Assembly (NCBI GenBank): GCA_019119395.1
Contig: DWXC01000025.1
Coordinates: 1-47,808, forward strand
Direction of reading: 5' to 3'
From: Candidatus Borkfalkia stercoripullorum
GTDB taxonomy: Bacteria; Bacillota; Clostridia; Christensenellales; Borkfalkiaceae
DNA: 47,808 nt
In this document: positions 30,913 through 38,984 of the stretch, piece after piece
Layout of the letters: every line of letters begins with the position of its first letter
Numbering within the stretch: position 1 is the first letter of the stretch
Notes under the pieces: generated by a model
Databases searched by the model: none
What the model was told of the DNA's origin: nothing
What the model saw: the letters and a program-made list of their open reading frames with translations, nothing else
Position numbers and translations under genes: made by a program

Positions 30913-33279
30913 TCAGCCGATGCTCTCGATGTATTTTCTGATCTCGCTGGCGTTGTCGTACGTCTTGAACCCTTCGCCGTCGGGAACGATGAGCGAGGGC
31001 GCTTTTTTCACGCCGAATTTGCGCGTCGTCGCCGCGTCCTTTTCGGCGTCTATCACGCTGTACTTCACGCCCGCCTTGTCCAGCATCATTTTGCTCGTCT
31101 TGCAGTTGGGGCAGCCGCTCCTGGTAAACAGCATCGGGCCGCTGACCGCCGCGGCCGCGGGGGTGCTTGCCGCGCAGTCCGCGTGCAGCGCGTGCGATTT
31201 TTTGAGGGTCGAGTGCGAAATGTCGTACACCTTTCTGTCCTTGAATTCCTGCGTTTTGCCGTCGTTCCAGTTCTGCACGGGGCGGTAGTAGCCCGTGATG
31301 CGGCTGTAAACTTCGGTCTTTGCGCCGCAGTGCGGGCAGGTGAACTGTTCGCCCGCAAGGTAGCCGTGTTCTTTGCAGATGGAATAGGTGGGCGAAAGGG
31401 TGTAGTAGGGGAGTTTATAGTTGTCCGCGATCTTTTTCACGAGCGCGGCAGCCGCTTTCCAGTCGGGCAGCTTTTCGCCGAGGAAGGTGTGGAACACCGT
31501 GCCCGAGGTGTAAAGGGTCTGCAGATCGTCCTGAATGTCCAAAGCGTCGAACACGTCCTCGGTGTATCCCACGGGCAGGTGCGAGCTGTTGGTGTAATAG
31601 GGCGTGCCGTTTTCGTTGGCGGTGATGATGTCGGGGTACTGTTCTTTGTCGTGCTTGGCGAAGCGGTACGAGGTGGATTCCGCCGGCGTCGCTTCGAGGT
31701 TGAAGAGGTCGCCGTACTGTTCCTGATAGTCCGAAAGCCTCTCCCGCATATGGTTGAGCACGCGTTTGGTGAATTCCTGCGCCTCTTCGTGCGTCATGTC
31801 CTTTCTGATCCAGCGCGCGTTGAGCGCCGCTTCGTTCATGCCCACGAGGCCTATCGTGGAGAAGTGGTTGGCAAACGTGCCGAGGTAGCGCTTCGTGTAG
31901 GGGTACAGCCCCTCGTCCAGAAGTTTGGTGATGACGGTGCGCTTGGTGTTGAGCGAACGCGCGGAAATGTCCATCAGCCTGTCGAGGCGGCGCATGAAAT
32001 CCTCTTCGCTTTGCGAAAGGTAAGCGATGCGCGGCATGTTGATGGTCACGACGCCCACCGAACCCGTAGATTCGCCGCTGCCGAAGTACCCGCCCGACTT
32101 TTTGCGCAGTTCTCTCAGGTCGAGGCGCAAACGGCAGCACATGCTGCGGATGTCGCTCGGCTCCATGTCCGAATTGATGTAGTTGGAAAAATAAGGCGTG
32201 CCGTACTTCGAGGTCATCTCAAAGAGGAGCCTGTTGTTTTCGGTGTCCGACCAATCGAAATCTTTGGTGATGGAATAGGTGGGTATGGGGTACTGGAATC
32301 CTCTGCCGTTCGCGTCGCCCTCTATCATGACTTCGATGAACGCCTTGTTCACCATGTCCATCTCTTTCTGGCAGTCTTTGTATTTGAAGTTCTGGTTCTT
32401 GCCGCCCACGATGGCGGGGAGTTCGGCAAGGTCGTTGGGCACCACCCAGTCGAGGGTGATGTTGGAAAAAGGCGCCTGCGTGCCCCAGCGGCTGGGGGTG
32501 TTCACGCCGTAAATGAAGGACTCGACGCACTTTTTGACCTGGTCGTACGTGAGGTTGTCCGCCTTTACGAAGGGCGCGAGGTAGGTATCGAAGGAGGAGA
32601 ACGCCTGCGCGCCCGCCCATTCGTTCTGCATGATGCCGAGGAAGTTGACCATCTGGTTGCAGAGGGTCGCGAGGTGCTTCGCGGGGGCGGAAGTGATCTT
32701 CCCGGGGATACCGCCCAAACCTTCCTGGATGAGCTGTTTGAGCGACCAGCCCGCGCAGTAGCCCGTCAGCATGGACAGATCGTGGATATGGATATCCGCG
32801 CTGCGGTGCGCGTTGGCGATCTCTTCGTCATAGATCTCCGAAAGCCAGTAATTCGCCGTGATCGCCCCGCTGTTGGAGAGGATCAGCCCGCCGACCGAAT
32901 AGGTGACGGTGGAATTTTCCTTCACGCGCCAGTCGGTCGCCTTTACATAGCTGTCCACGAGTTTTTTGTAGTCGAGCAGGGGCGACTTCATGTTGCGGAT
33001 CTTTTCGCGCTGTTTGCGGTAGAGGATGTAGCATTTAGCCACGTCCGCATACCCCGCTTCGGAGAGGACGCGCTCAACGCTGTCCTGAATGTCCTCCACG
33101 GCGACTTTCCCGTCCTTGATCTTGGGTTCGAAGTCCGCCGTCACTTTCAGCGCGAGCATGTCGATGATGCTCGGGTGGTACTGTTTTTGAACGGCGTCGA
33201 ACGCCTTGGTGACCGCCACGGCGATCTTCTTGATGTCGAACTCGGCGATCTTGCCGTCCCTTTTGATGACCTGATACAT
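30913..33279 (-). CDS. nrdD: Anaerobic ribonucleoside-triphosphate reductase (class III) with fused C-terminal redoxin
   Basis: 788 residues. Makes dNTPs from NTPs without oxygen by a glycyl radical. N-terminal ATP-cone (about 1-90, MYQVIKRDGKIAEFD), large catalytic barrel, Zn site near CKEHGY and CPHCG, and the radical Gly663 in RITGYYRPVQNW. The normal protein would end shortly after. Here an Ala-rich linker joins a ~73-residue thioredoxin/glutaredoxin-like domain with CPNC at 723-726. The start at 33279 has AAAGGAG upstream; an ATG 8 codons earlier lies before that site. It is followed by trxB in the same operon. Confidence 0.95.
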   Translation of the reverse strand: MYQVIKRDGKIAEFDIKKIAVAVTKAFDAVQKQYHPSIIDMLALKVTADFEPKIKDGKVAVEDIQDSVERVLSEAGYADVAKCYILYRKQREKIRNMKSPLLDYKKLVDSYVKATDWRVKENSTVTYSVGGLILSNSGAITANYWLSEIYDEEIANAHRSADIHIHDLSMLTGYCAGWSLKQLIQEGLGGIPGKITSAPAKHLATLCNQMVNFLGIMQNEWAGAQAFSSFDTYLAPFVKADNLTYDQVKKCVESFIYGVNTPSRWGTQAPFSNITLDWVVPNDLAELPAIVGGKNQNFKYKDCQKEMDMVNKAFIEVMIEGDANGRGFQYPIPTYSITKDFDWSDTENNRLLFEMTSKYGTPYFSNYINSDMEPSDIRSMCCRLRLDLRELRKKSGGYFGSGESTGSVGVVTINMPRIAYLSQSEEDFMRRLDRLMDISARSLNTKRTVITKLLDEGLYPYTKRYLGTFANHFSTIGLVGMNEAALNARWIRKDMTHEEAQEFTKRVLNHMRERLSDYQEQYGDLFNLEATPAESTSYRFAKHDKEQYPDIITANENGTPYYTNSSHLPVGYTEDVFDALDIQDDLQTLYTSGTVFHTFLGEKLPDWKAAAALVKKIADNYKLPYYTLSPTYSICKEHGYLAGEQFTCPHCGAKTEVYSRITGYYRPVQNWNDGKTQEFKDRKVYDISHSTLKKSHALHADCAASTPAAAAVSGPMLFTRSGCPNCKTSKMMLDKAGVKYSVIDAEKDAATTRKFGVKKAPSLIVPDGEGFKTYDNASEIRKYIESIG

Positions 33280-33335
33280 TTTTCTCTCTCCTTTCCCCGC
33301 CACGCAGTAGTTCTTTCGTATGTCGGTAGGGCTCT

Positions 33336-33364
33336 ATTATAGCACCGTCCGCGCGCCGTGTCAA
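33336..33364 (-). promoter_or_regulatory. nrdD promoter
   Basis: Minus-strand TTGACA (33359-33364), 17-bp spacer, TATAAT (33336-33341), both perfect. Confidence 0.88.
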
Positions 33365-33372
33365 TAGGTTGA

Positions 33373-33431
33373 GACAAGATATTGTATAAAAAATTTAAAG
33401 TTATCCACAATATCTTGTGTATTGTGGATAA
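33373..33431 (-). promoter_or_regulatory. NrdR-box-like pair and two DnaA boxes upstream of nrdD
   Basis: Two palindromes, ACAA-GATA-TTGT (33374-33385) and CACAATATCTTGTG (33406-33419), lie 33 bp apart centre to centre, close to the spacing of NrdR boxes. The second sits inside a perfect 12-bp inverted repeat, TTATCCACAATA (33401-33412) and TATTGTGGATAA (33420-33431). Each arm contains a perfect DnaA box (33401-33409 and 33423-33431). Repression by NrdR and control by DnaA are both plausible. Confidence 0.7.
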
Positions 33432-33450
33432 CTTATAAAAACACGGGTAT

Positions 33451-33598
33451 TCACGAAAACCTCGGCAAGATGTTGCCTGCGGTTTTCCGTGAGTTTTAGG
33501 GGAAACCCATGCGGCTTTCCCCTCTGTCCGCGATATTTAAGGGCACGCATAATATATAATCGCGGACATTCACCCCTTCCGTGAGCCAAGGTGTTGGC
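33451..33598 (-). repeat. Structured repeat unit U1
   Basis: Minus strand, 5' to 3': P0 stem GCCAA/TTGGC (33585-33598), joint ending GGTGAAT, P1 GTCCGCGAT/ATCGCGGAC (33526-33534 with 33559-33567) with GCCCTTAAA in its loop, short P2 GGGGAAA/TTTCCCC (33499-33522), joint CTAAAAC, P3 TCACGG...CGTGA (33451-33492) with CGCAGGC and GCCGAG on its inner sides. The unit is preceded by a small A/T hairpin (33642-33657). Confidence 0.8.
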
Positions 33599-33662
33599 AA
33601 ACAGGGGTGCGCTGCGGAAAATTGCGATTTCCCTTGCGCGAATTATTATAAAATAATCCCGC

Positions 33663-33694
33663 GAAAAAGCAAAAACCACGTTTTTTGCTTTTTC
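33663..33694. repeat. Perfect hairpin ahead of unit U2
   Basis: GAAAAAGCAAAAA (33663-33675) with TTTTTGCTTTTTC (33682-33694). A 15-bp version with a related loop occurs at 47568-47603, in the opposite orientation. Confidence 0.8.
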
Positions 33695-33703
33695 ACTCAA
33701 TTT

Positions 33704-33880
33704 GGCAACGCTTTGCCTTACGGGAAGAGGGTGAATTTGCGCCCTTGCAAAATATGTGTGCCCCTAAAAGGGCGCAAAGAGCGGAGAAACCGTTGCCGAG
33801 CCGACGATAATCGGCGAACAACGGTGTCGCCCTAAAACTCACGAAAATTCGCAGGCGGCGTCCCGCCGAGAATTTTGTGA
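33704..33880 (+). repeat. Structured repeat unit U2
   Basis: P0 GGCAA/TTGCC (33704-33717), joint ending GGTGAAT, P1 TTTGCGCCCTT/AAGGGCGCAAA (33736-33746 with 33768-33778) with GCCCCTAA in its loop, P2 ACCGTTG/CAACGGT (33789-33825) holding an inner GCCGA/TCGGC stem, joint CTAAAAC, P3 TCACGAAAATTC/GAATTTTGTGA (33839-33880). It has the same order as U1 and U3 with different stem bases. Confidence 0.85.
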
Positions 33881-33897
33881 ACACAAATATTTACTTG

Positions 33898-33929
33898 CTT
33901 ATTCCGAAAATCGCACTTTTCGGAATAAG
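33898..33929. repeat. Perfect hairpin ahead of unit U3
   Basis: CTTATTCCGAAAA (33898-33910) with TTTTCGGAATAAG (33917-33929). A shorter inverted counterpart lies at 47520-47543, likewise just ahead of a unit. Confidence 0.8.
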
Positions 33930-33939
33930 CCCCCGATTT

Positions 33940-34113
33940 GCCGCGATGCGCGGCTTGCCGAAAAAGAGTGAATGCGAAAATTGCTATAATAGGAAAGCCC
34001 CTAAAAATTTTCGCAGAGAGAAAAACGCCGCAGAGCCGACCTTGTGTCGGTGAACGGCGGTTGTCTCTCAAAATCACGACTTTCCGCAGTGCCTTTGCGC
34101 GAGGAAAGTGTGA
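33940..34113 (+). repeat. Structured repeat unit U3
   Basis: P0 GCCGCG/CGCGGC (33940-33954), joint ending AGTGAAT, P1 GCGAAAATT/AATTTTCGC (33974-33982 with 34006-34014) with GCCCCTAA in its loop, P2 GAGAG/CTCTC outer (34016-34069) with CGCCG/CGGCG and an inner GCCGAC/GTCGGT stem, P3 TCACGACTTTCC/GGAAAGTGTGA (34074-34113). It ends 6 nt before the nrdG stop codon. Confidence 0.85.
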
Positions 34114-34119
34114 ATACGT

Positions 34120-34806
34120 TCACGATTCCCCTCTTATCTTTGTATTCGGTATAAAGGGGAGCAAAAGCCGCTTGAAGGCTTCCAGTTCCCCGTCGGAAAA
34201 GGGGGTAAGCCCTTCGGCGAGCACCGTGTCGGAATCGCGGAAGTTCTGCAAAAAGTACGCCTGCGCGCCTTTGAGCCATTGCCCGATCCTGAGCATGTCC
34301 TCGGCGCGGTGCAGCTGCTTTACGACGGTCGTGCGGAATTCGTATCCGACCGCCCCGCTCATGAGAAACGCCGCGCTCTCTTTGATCTTGCCGACGTCGA
34401 CATCCGCTCCCGCCGTTTTCGCGTAGCGCTCGGGCGAATTTTTGATATCCATGGCGACGCGGTCGACAAGCCCTTCGCCGCACAGCTCTTTCAGCCTTTC
34501 GGGGAAGGCGCCGTTCGTGTCCAGCTTTACGCTGTAGCCGAGGTCTTTGATCTTCCCGATAAATTCCCCGACGTCCGCGTGGATGAGCGGTTCCCCGCCC
34601 GAAACGCAAACGCCGTCCAAAAGTCCCCGCCGTTTATTTAAAAAAGCGAAAAATTCCTCTTCGGAAATATCCGAAACGCCGCCGTCCAGGATTTCCGAAT
34701 TCTGGCAGAACGGGCAGCGGAAGTTGCATCCGCTCAAAAAAACGGTGCAGGCCACTTTGCCCGGGTAATCCAGGAGCGTGGTTTTTTGCAGTCCGGCAAG
34801 TTTCAT
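34120..34806 (-). CDS. nrdG: Anaerobic ribonucleotide reductase activating protein
   Basis: 228 residues. Radical-SAM enzyme that puts the glycyl radical on NrdD. The iron-sulphur motif CNFRCPFC lies near residues 27-34, after LQKTTLLDYPGKVACTVFLSG, and SGGEPLI follows. The length is that of the longer activase group (NrdG2-like), not the ~155-residue E. coli type. It is separated from nrdD by an ~840-bp non-coding block and has its own promoter, so the two are not one operon. GAAGGAGAGG lies before the ATG. Confidence 0.93.
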   Translation of the reverse strand: MKLAGLQKTTLLDYPGKVACTVFLSGCNFRCPFCQNSEILDGGVSDISEEEFFAFLNKRRGLLDGVCVSGGEPLIHADVGEFIGKIKDLGYSVKLDTNGAFPERLKELCGEGLVDRVAMDIKNSPERYAKTAGADVDVGKIKESAAFLMSGAVGYEFRTTVVKQLHRAEDMLRIGQWLKGAQAYFLQNFRDSDTVLAEGLTPFSDGELEAFKRLLLPFIPNTKIRGES

Positions 34807-34826
34807 CCTCGTTACCTCTCCTTCAT

Positions 34827-34855
34827 ATTATAACGCGCCGTACGGCAAAAAGCAA
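34827..34855 (-). promoter_or_regulatory. nrdG promoter
   Basis: Minus-strand TTGCTT (34850-34855), 17-bp spacer, TATAAT (34827-34832). Confidence 0.75.
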
Positions 34856-34968
34856 TCGGAAAGCGGAAACAAAAATTTTTGAATTTTCATCTAAATATCA
34901 TAATTGTGTAAAAGTTTTAACAAAAGAGTGGTATAATGGCGGTATCCAAATCAAAGGGGACTTGTTTT

Positions 34969-36432
34969 ATGAAAAGGACATACCGCATTGTATTGGCGCT
35001 GCTGGCGCTCTTGCTCGCGCTTTCCCTCGCGCTTGCGGGATGCGCCTCGCAGGGCGACGCGGCGGCATATGTCGTATCCATCGCGCAGACGGGCGAAACG
35101 GAAAACGGCGAAAGCGAATTCACCGTCACTTATTCGGACGGGTCGACGTCCACCTTTACCGTGAAGAACGGCGAGGACGGGGAGGACGGCGCCGTCACGG
35201 CGGAGGATCTTTACGAGGAATACAAAAAACAGACGGGCGACGACGGCATCACTTACGGGCAATTCCTCGAAAAGTATCTCGACGTGACCGTTTCCGAGGA
35301 CAATTCTGCCGCGGTCGCGAAGGCTCTGCTCTCTTCCGTGCGCGTCTACTCGGAGTACCGCACGACGGAATATACTTCTTCGGGCGGTTGGGGCGGCATC
35401 GGCGTGCGCCCGACGAACACGGTCGGCTATTCCACGGGCGGCGGCGTCGTGTTCGCCATGGACGATACATACACCTATATCGTCACCAACTACCACGTCG
35501 TGTACAGCACGGACGCGAACGAGGACAACGGTTCGAACTTCGGGCGCAGGTTCTTCTGTTACCCGTACGGCACGTCGGAGGCGCCGGTGTCTTCGGGCAC
35601 GCAGGACGAGGACGGTTACGATATCCTCGATTACGGCGAAACCGCCTTCGAATGCGAATACATCGGCGGCGCGGCGTCCCTCGACGTGGCCGTTCTGCGC
35701 GCAAAGACGGAAGACGTTCTCGCCGTGAACGAAAGCATAACCGCCGCGGGGTTCGCGGACGGGTACACCGTGGGCGAAACGGCGATCGCGGTCGGCAATC
35801 CCGAGGGCGAGGGCATGAGCGTCACGCAGGGCATCGTCAGCGTAGACAGCGAATATATCAGTCTCTCCACCGACGGCACGACCCGTTCGCACCGTTCCAT
35901 GCGCATCGACGCGGCGCTGTACGAGGGCAACTCGGGCGGCGGCGCGTTCAACGCGGACGGCGAACTCATCGGGCTCGCCAACGCGGGCGACGGCACGAAC
36001 CAGAACGTCAATTACGCCATTCCGGTCTCCATAGTCGAGGGCGCGGCGGAAAACATCGTCGCAAATTATACGGCAAACGGCGAAGCGACGGGGGTCACCC
36101 GCCCGACGCTCGGCGTCACCGTCAACATCGAAAACAGCAAATACGTCTATGACGAAAGCACTTCTTCGGGCAGGATCGCGGAAACGATCGAAGTGAGCGA
36201 TGTGACGGCCGGCTCTATCGCCGAAACGCTCGGCCTGCAGGAGGGCGACGTGCTCACGGCGTTTATCGTCAACGGCGTTTCGCATGAGATCGGCCGTTCC
36301 TTCGAGATCGGCGACCTGCTCCTCACCGTGCGCGCGGGCGATACGGTCGCGCTGGCATACGAAAGGAGCGGCGAGAGCGCGCAGACGGCGGCGCATACCC
36401 TTATCTCTTCCGATTTTTCCGTGGTGGAATAA
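34969..36432 (+). CDS. HtrA/DegP-like serine protease lipoprotein with PDZ domain
   Basis: 487 residues. Signal peptide with lipobox LAGC (Cys25), so a surface-anchored enzyme. An acidic ~100-residue linker precedes a trypsin-like domain whose catalytic triad is visible: His176 (TNYHVV), Asp239 (SLDVAVLR), Ser322 (EGNSGGGAF). A diverged PDZ domain follows (about 380-480, GSIAETLGLQEGDVL). HtrA-type proteases degrade misfolded exported proteins. AAAGGGG lies about 10 nt before the ATG and TATAAT at 34932-34937. Members usually have a membrane anchor rather than a lipid one. Confidence 0.9.
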   Translation: MKRTYRIVLALLALLLALSLALAGCASQGDAAAYVVSIAQTGETENGESEFTVTYSDGSTSTFTVKNGEDGEDGAVTAEDLYEEYKKQTGDDGITYGQFLEKYLDVTVSEDNSAAVAKALLSSVRVYSEYRTTEYTSSGGWGGIGVRPTNTVGYSTGGGVVFAMDDTYTYIVTNYHVVYSTDANEDNGSNFGRRFFCYPYGTSEAPVSSGTQDEDGYDILDYGETAFECEYIGGAASLDVAVLRAKTEDVLAVNESITAAGFADGYTVGETAIAVGNPEGEGMSVTQGIVSVDSEYISLSTDGTTRSHRSMRIDAALYEGNSGGGAFNADGELIGLANAGDGTNQNVNYAIPVSIVEGAAENIVANYTANGEATGVTRPTLGVTVNIENSKYVYDESTSSGRIAETIEVSDVTAGSIAETLGLQEGDVLTAFIVNGVSHEIGRSFEIGDLLLTVRAGDTVALAYERSGESAQTAAHTLISSDFSVVE

Positions 36433-36472
36433 GAAATTGAAATTTACGGAGCAAAATTAAAAGGTTCAGGCG

Positions 36473-36505
36473 TCGGGCGCGGCAATATTGCCGCGCCCGA
36501 TTTTT
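36473..36505 (+). terminator. Terminator after the HtrA-like gene
   Basis: A perfect 28-bp palindrome (36473-36500), arms TCGGGCGCGGCAAT and its complement, followed by TTTTT. Confidence 0.88.
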
Positions 36506-36520
36506 CTTCGGTTCATTCGG

Positions 36521-36549
36521 TTGCTTCCTGTCCGCCTCTGTGTTATAAT
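36521..36549 (+). promoter_or_regulatory. Promoter of the glycosyltransferase gene
   Basis: TTGCTT (36521-36526), 17-bp spacer, TATAAT (36544-36549). Confidence 0.75.
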
Positions 36550-36579
36550 GAAACGGTATTATGAGAAAGGAAAAATGAA

Positions 36580-37971
36580 ATGGATCTTACGCTCAAAATT
36601 TTTGATATAGCGCTCAAAGTCATCGTGGTGATGATGTGCTACCGCTATCTCTATCTCATCGTCGGCTTTTTCGGCAAAGCGAAAGTTTTCCCCGATGCGA
36701 AAAAAGAGCATACGTACGCCGTCGTCATCTGCGCCCGCAACGAGGAAAAGGTCATCGGCAATTTGCTCGACAGCATCGCCGCGCAGCGGTATCCGAAAGA
36801 CAAGCTCCGCGTTTTCGTGATAGCCGACAACTGTACCGACGCCACCGCCGCCATCGCGCGCGAAAAGGGCGCAACGGTGTACGAGCGGCACGACCCCGCG
36901 CACGCTCGCAAAGGCTGGGCGCTCGAATTCGGTTTTAATAAAATACGCGAAGAGTTCGGCATAGACTTCGTGGAAGGGTACATGATATTCGATGCGGACA
37001 ACCTTCTGCGCCCCGATTTCGTCAAAGAGATGAACAAGGCGTTCGACGAAGGCAAACTCGACGTCATCACGGGCTACCGCAACACCAAAAATTTTGACAC
37101 GAACGGCATTTCCGCCGCATACGGCATCCATTTTTACCGCAGTTCGCTCAACTGGCACCGCGCGCGGCAGATTTTCCACACGTCCACCCACCTCGCGGGC
37201 ACGGGGTACGTCATCCGTTCCAAATGGCTGGAAGGCGGCTGGAAGTGGTTCTGCCTTACCGAGGATACGCAGTTTACCTACGAGGTCATATCCCGCGGAG
37301 GGAGGATCGGCTACTGCGAAGCGGCGGAATTTTTCGACGAACAGCCTACGGGCTTCGGTACGGTCTTAAAACAGCGCCTGCGCTGGATCAAGGGCCGCCT
37401 GTACGCCTTTTTCGCTTACGGCTACAAACTCATCGCGGGGCTGTTCCGCAAGGGGACGAACAAGTGGGCGTGCTACGATATGTTCTTTTACGGTTTCCCG
37501 TACGGCTTGGGCGCCGCTCTGCTTGCCATAGCCTCTTTTTTGGTCGGCTTTATCGGCACGGCGGTCGGCGCGGGCTGGTCGGGTATCCTGCAAGAATATT
37601 TGACGCTCGGCATGCTGAAAAGCATCGGCATCGCCGCGCTCGGATTTTGGTTGCTCAACACGGTCACGGCGCTGCTCGTCGTCATACGCGAGCGCAAAAA
37701 AATACATTGTTCCAAGCCTAAACTCGCGCTGTATATCGTCTTGTTTTTCTGGTTCGACCTCATCGGGTCGCCGCTTGCCATCGTTTCCCTCTTCATGCGC
37801 GTTACGTGGAAGAAGATAAAGCACGACGACCCGACGAAGATCGGCGACCTTGTCGCCGATACGTCCGCTTCTGGCGAAGCGGACGATACCGTTCCTTTAT
37901 CGGAAGAAAAAACCGACGTTCCGGCTGCCGGCGGCGAAGGCGGCGAAGACGGCGAAGGCGGCGCGCGGTAG
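36580..37971 (+). CDS. Membrane glycosyltransferase, family 2
   Basis: 463 residues. One N-terminal membrane helix (about 10-32), a cytosolic GT2 domain (about 45-290) with ICARNEE, DNCTD, the metal-binding FDADN, TEDTQFT and the processive-type QRLRW, then several membrane segments (about 300-420) and an acidic Glu/Gly-rich tail. The pattern matches cellulose/hyaluronan synthase-like enzymes that make and export a polysaccharide, but the sugar is not readable. The ATG at 36580 is spaced 8 nt from AAAGGA; a second ATG at 36575 is in another frame. A small membrane protein gene follows after 17 nt. Confidence 0.88.
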   Translation: MDLTLKIFDIALKVIVVMMCYRYLYLIVGFFGKAKVFPDAKKEHTYAVVICARNEEKVIGNLLDSIAAQRYPKDKLRVFVIADNCTDATAAIAREKGATVYERHDPAHARKGWALEFGFNKIREEFGIDFVEGYMIFDADNLLRPDFVKEMNKAFDEGKLDVITGYRNTKNFDTNGISAAYGIHFYRSSLNWHRARQIFHTSTHLAGTGYVIRSKWLEGGWKWFCLTEDTQFTYEVISRGGRIGYCEAAEFFDEQPTGFGTVLKQRLRWIKGRLYAFFAYGYKLIAGLFRKGTNKWACYDMFFYGFPYGLGAALLAIASFLVGFIGTAVGAGWSGILQEYLTLGMLKSIGIAALGFWLLNTVTALLVVIRERKKIHCSKPKLALYIVLFFWFDLIGSPLAIVSLFMRVTWKKIKHDDPTKIGDLVADTSASGEADDTVPLSEEKTDVPAAGGEGGEDGEGGAR

Positions 37972-37988
37972 AGCGTGCGGAGGTTCGC

Positions 37989-38243
37989 ATGAAAAACCGG
38001 AAAACGACGCCCGCGCAATATAAGAGCGCGATCGCGGGGCTCACGCCTCCGTTTATCATCATAGAAGTGATGTTCGCGGCGCTCGCCGCATATCTGTTTG
38101 TCGCCTATTCCGAGCGGCCGATATACGGCGGGGTGTTCCTCATCCTCGCGGGGGTGCTGGCGGCGGTATACGTCGCCATGCTGCTCGTTCTGCGCAAAAA
38201 GGCGAAAAAAGCCGCCGAAAGGGAGAAAAACGATAAACGATAA
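37989..38243 (+). CDS. Small two-TM membrane protein beside the glycosyltransferase
   Basis: 84 residues, unknown. Short polar start, two hydrophobic helices (about 20-42 and 47-68), then a strongly basic tail (LRKKAKKAAEREKNDKR). GGAGG precedes the ATG and the gene is 17 nt from the glycosyltransferase, so the two are probably co-expressed. It may be a small partner of the synthase. A terminator follows. Confidence 0.7.
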   Translation: MKNRKTTPAQYKSAIAGLTPPFIIIEVMFAALAAYLFVAYSERPIYGGVFLILAGVLAAVYVAMLLVLRKKAKKAAEREKNDKR

Positions 38244-38254
38244 AAAATTCCGTG

Positions 38255-38288
38255 GCGCCGCCGCAGGATTTCCTGCGGCGGCGCTTTT
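38255..38288 (+). terminator. Terminator after the glycosyltransferase operon
   Basis: GCGCCGCCGCAGGA (38255-38268) with TCCTGCGGCGGCGC (38271-38284), then TTTT. Confidence 0.88.
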
Positions 38289-38407
38289 CGTTTGCCCTGC
38301 GGATATATTTTTGTCATTGTTATAAATTCTTTCAAACCCGGCAATAAAAGCGGGGTAAATAACGGCGGGGCGGCGCGGCCGCCCGCCCGAACGTGGCAGG
38401 AGATCGC

Positions 38408-38935
38408 ATGAAAAAATATTGCATAGTTTTTGTTTTACTCTTCATAATAATCTTGACGGCGGCGGTATGCGCCCGGCCCGAAGACGGCACGGCGGCGGCA
38501 TACCTGCGCCTGCACGTGCGCGCCAATTCCGACTCCGCCGCCGACCAGGCGGTCAAATACGAGGTCAAAGAGGCGATCGTGGAATATCTCACGCCGGTCG
38601 CCGCGTCCGCTGAAAGCAAGGAGGAGGCTGTCGCCGCGCTCGAAGCGGCTCTTCCCGGGATCGAAAGGACGGCGAACGCCGTGCTCGCGGAAAACGGGTT
38701 TGCCTACCTTTCGCGCGCCGAGATCCGCGCGGAGGAATTCCCCACCCGCGTTTACGACGGGGTGACCCTCGAGGCGGGCGTGTACGACGCGCTCATCGTC
38801 GAACTCGGTTCGGGCAAAGGCGCGAACTGGTGGTGCGTCGTCTATCCGCCCCTGTGCTTTGCGGGGGAAACGGGCGCAAACGTGCAATACCGCTCCCGCA
38901 TCTGGGAGATCATACACGATTTTTTCGCGGATTAA
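38408..38935 (+). CDS. spoIIR: Stage II sporulation protein R
   Basis: 175 residues. Signal-like N-terminal helix, then LRLHVRANSDSAADQAVK and the late GANWWCVVYPPLCF, both hallmarks of SpoIIR. It is secreted from the forespore toward the mother cell and triggers SpoIIGA to process pro-sigma-E. The start at 38408 has AGGAG 7 nt upstream. It points to real spore-forming ability together with sleB-ypeB just downstream. Confidence 0.93.
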   Translation: MKKYCIVFVLLFIIILTAAVCARPEDGTAAAYLRLHVRANSDSAADQAVKYEVKEAIVEYLTPVAASAESKEEAVAALEAALPGIERTANAVLAENGFAYLSRAEIRAEEFPTRVYDGVTLEAGVYDALIVELGSGKGANWWCVVYPPLCFAGETGANVQYRSRIWEIIHDFFAD

Positions 38936-38984
38936 AACATACCGTCCTGCGAAAAAAGCGTATTTTTATCGGAGGACAGAAAGG

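Noticed and set aside
30871-33342. 823-residue open frame on the plus strand across nrdD
   Set aside because: It is antisense to a well-conserved NrdD; the translation is rich in His, Arg and Val without motifs.
33401-33700. Open frames in the two structured blocks (also 47462-47772) encoding similar peptides with EKAK..FAFS
   Set aside because: The shared peptide comes from the perfect A/T hairpin being read in either direction. The frames break at hairpin borders and lack ribosome sites.
33451-34113. CRISPR array
   Set aside because: Units are 150-180 nt with internal hairpins, not short identical repeats with unique spacers, and no cas gene is nearby.
33451-34113. Integron attC array
   Set aside because: There are no cassettes between units and no integrase in the window, and conservation lies in loops and joints rather than in the terminal core sites.
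36575-36577. ATG at 36575 as glycosyltransferase start
   Set aside because: It is in a different frame that does not encode the enzyme; the ATG at 36580 does.
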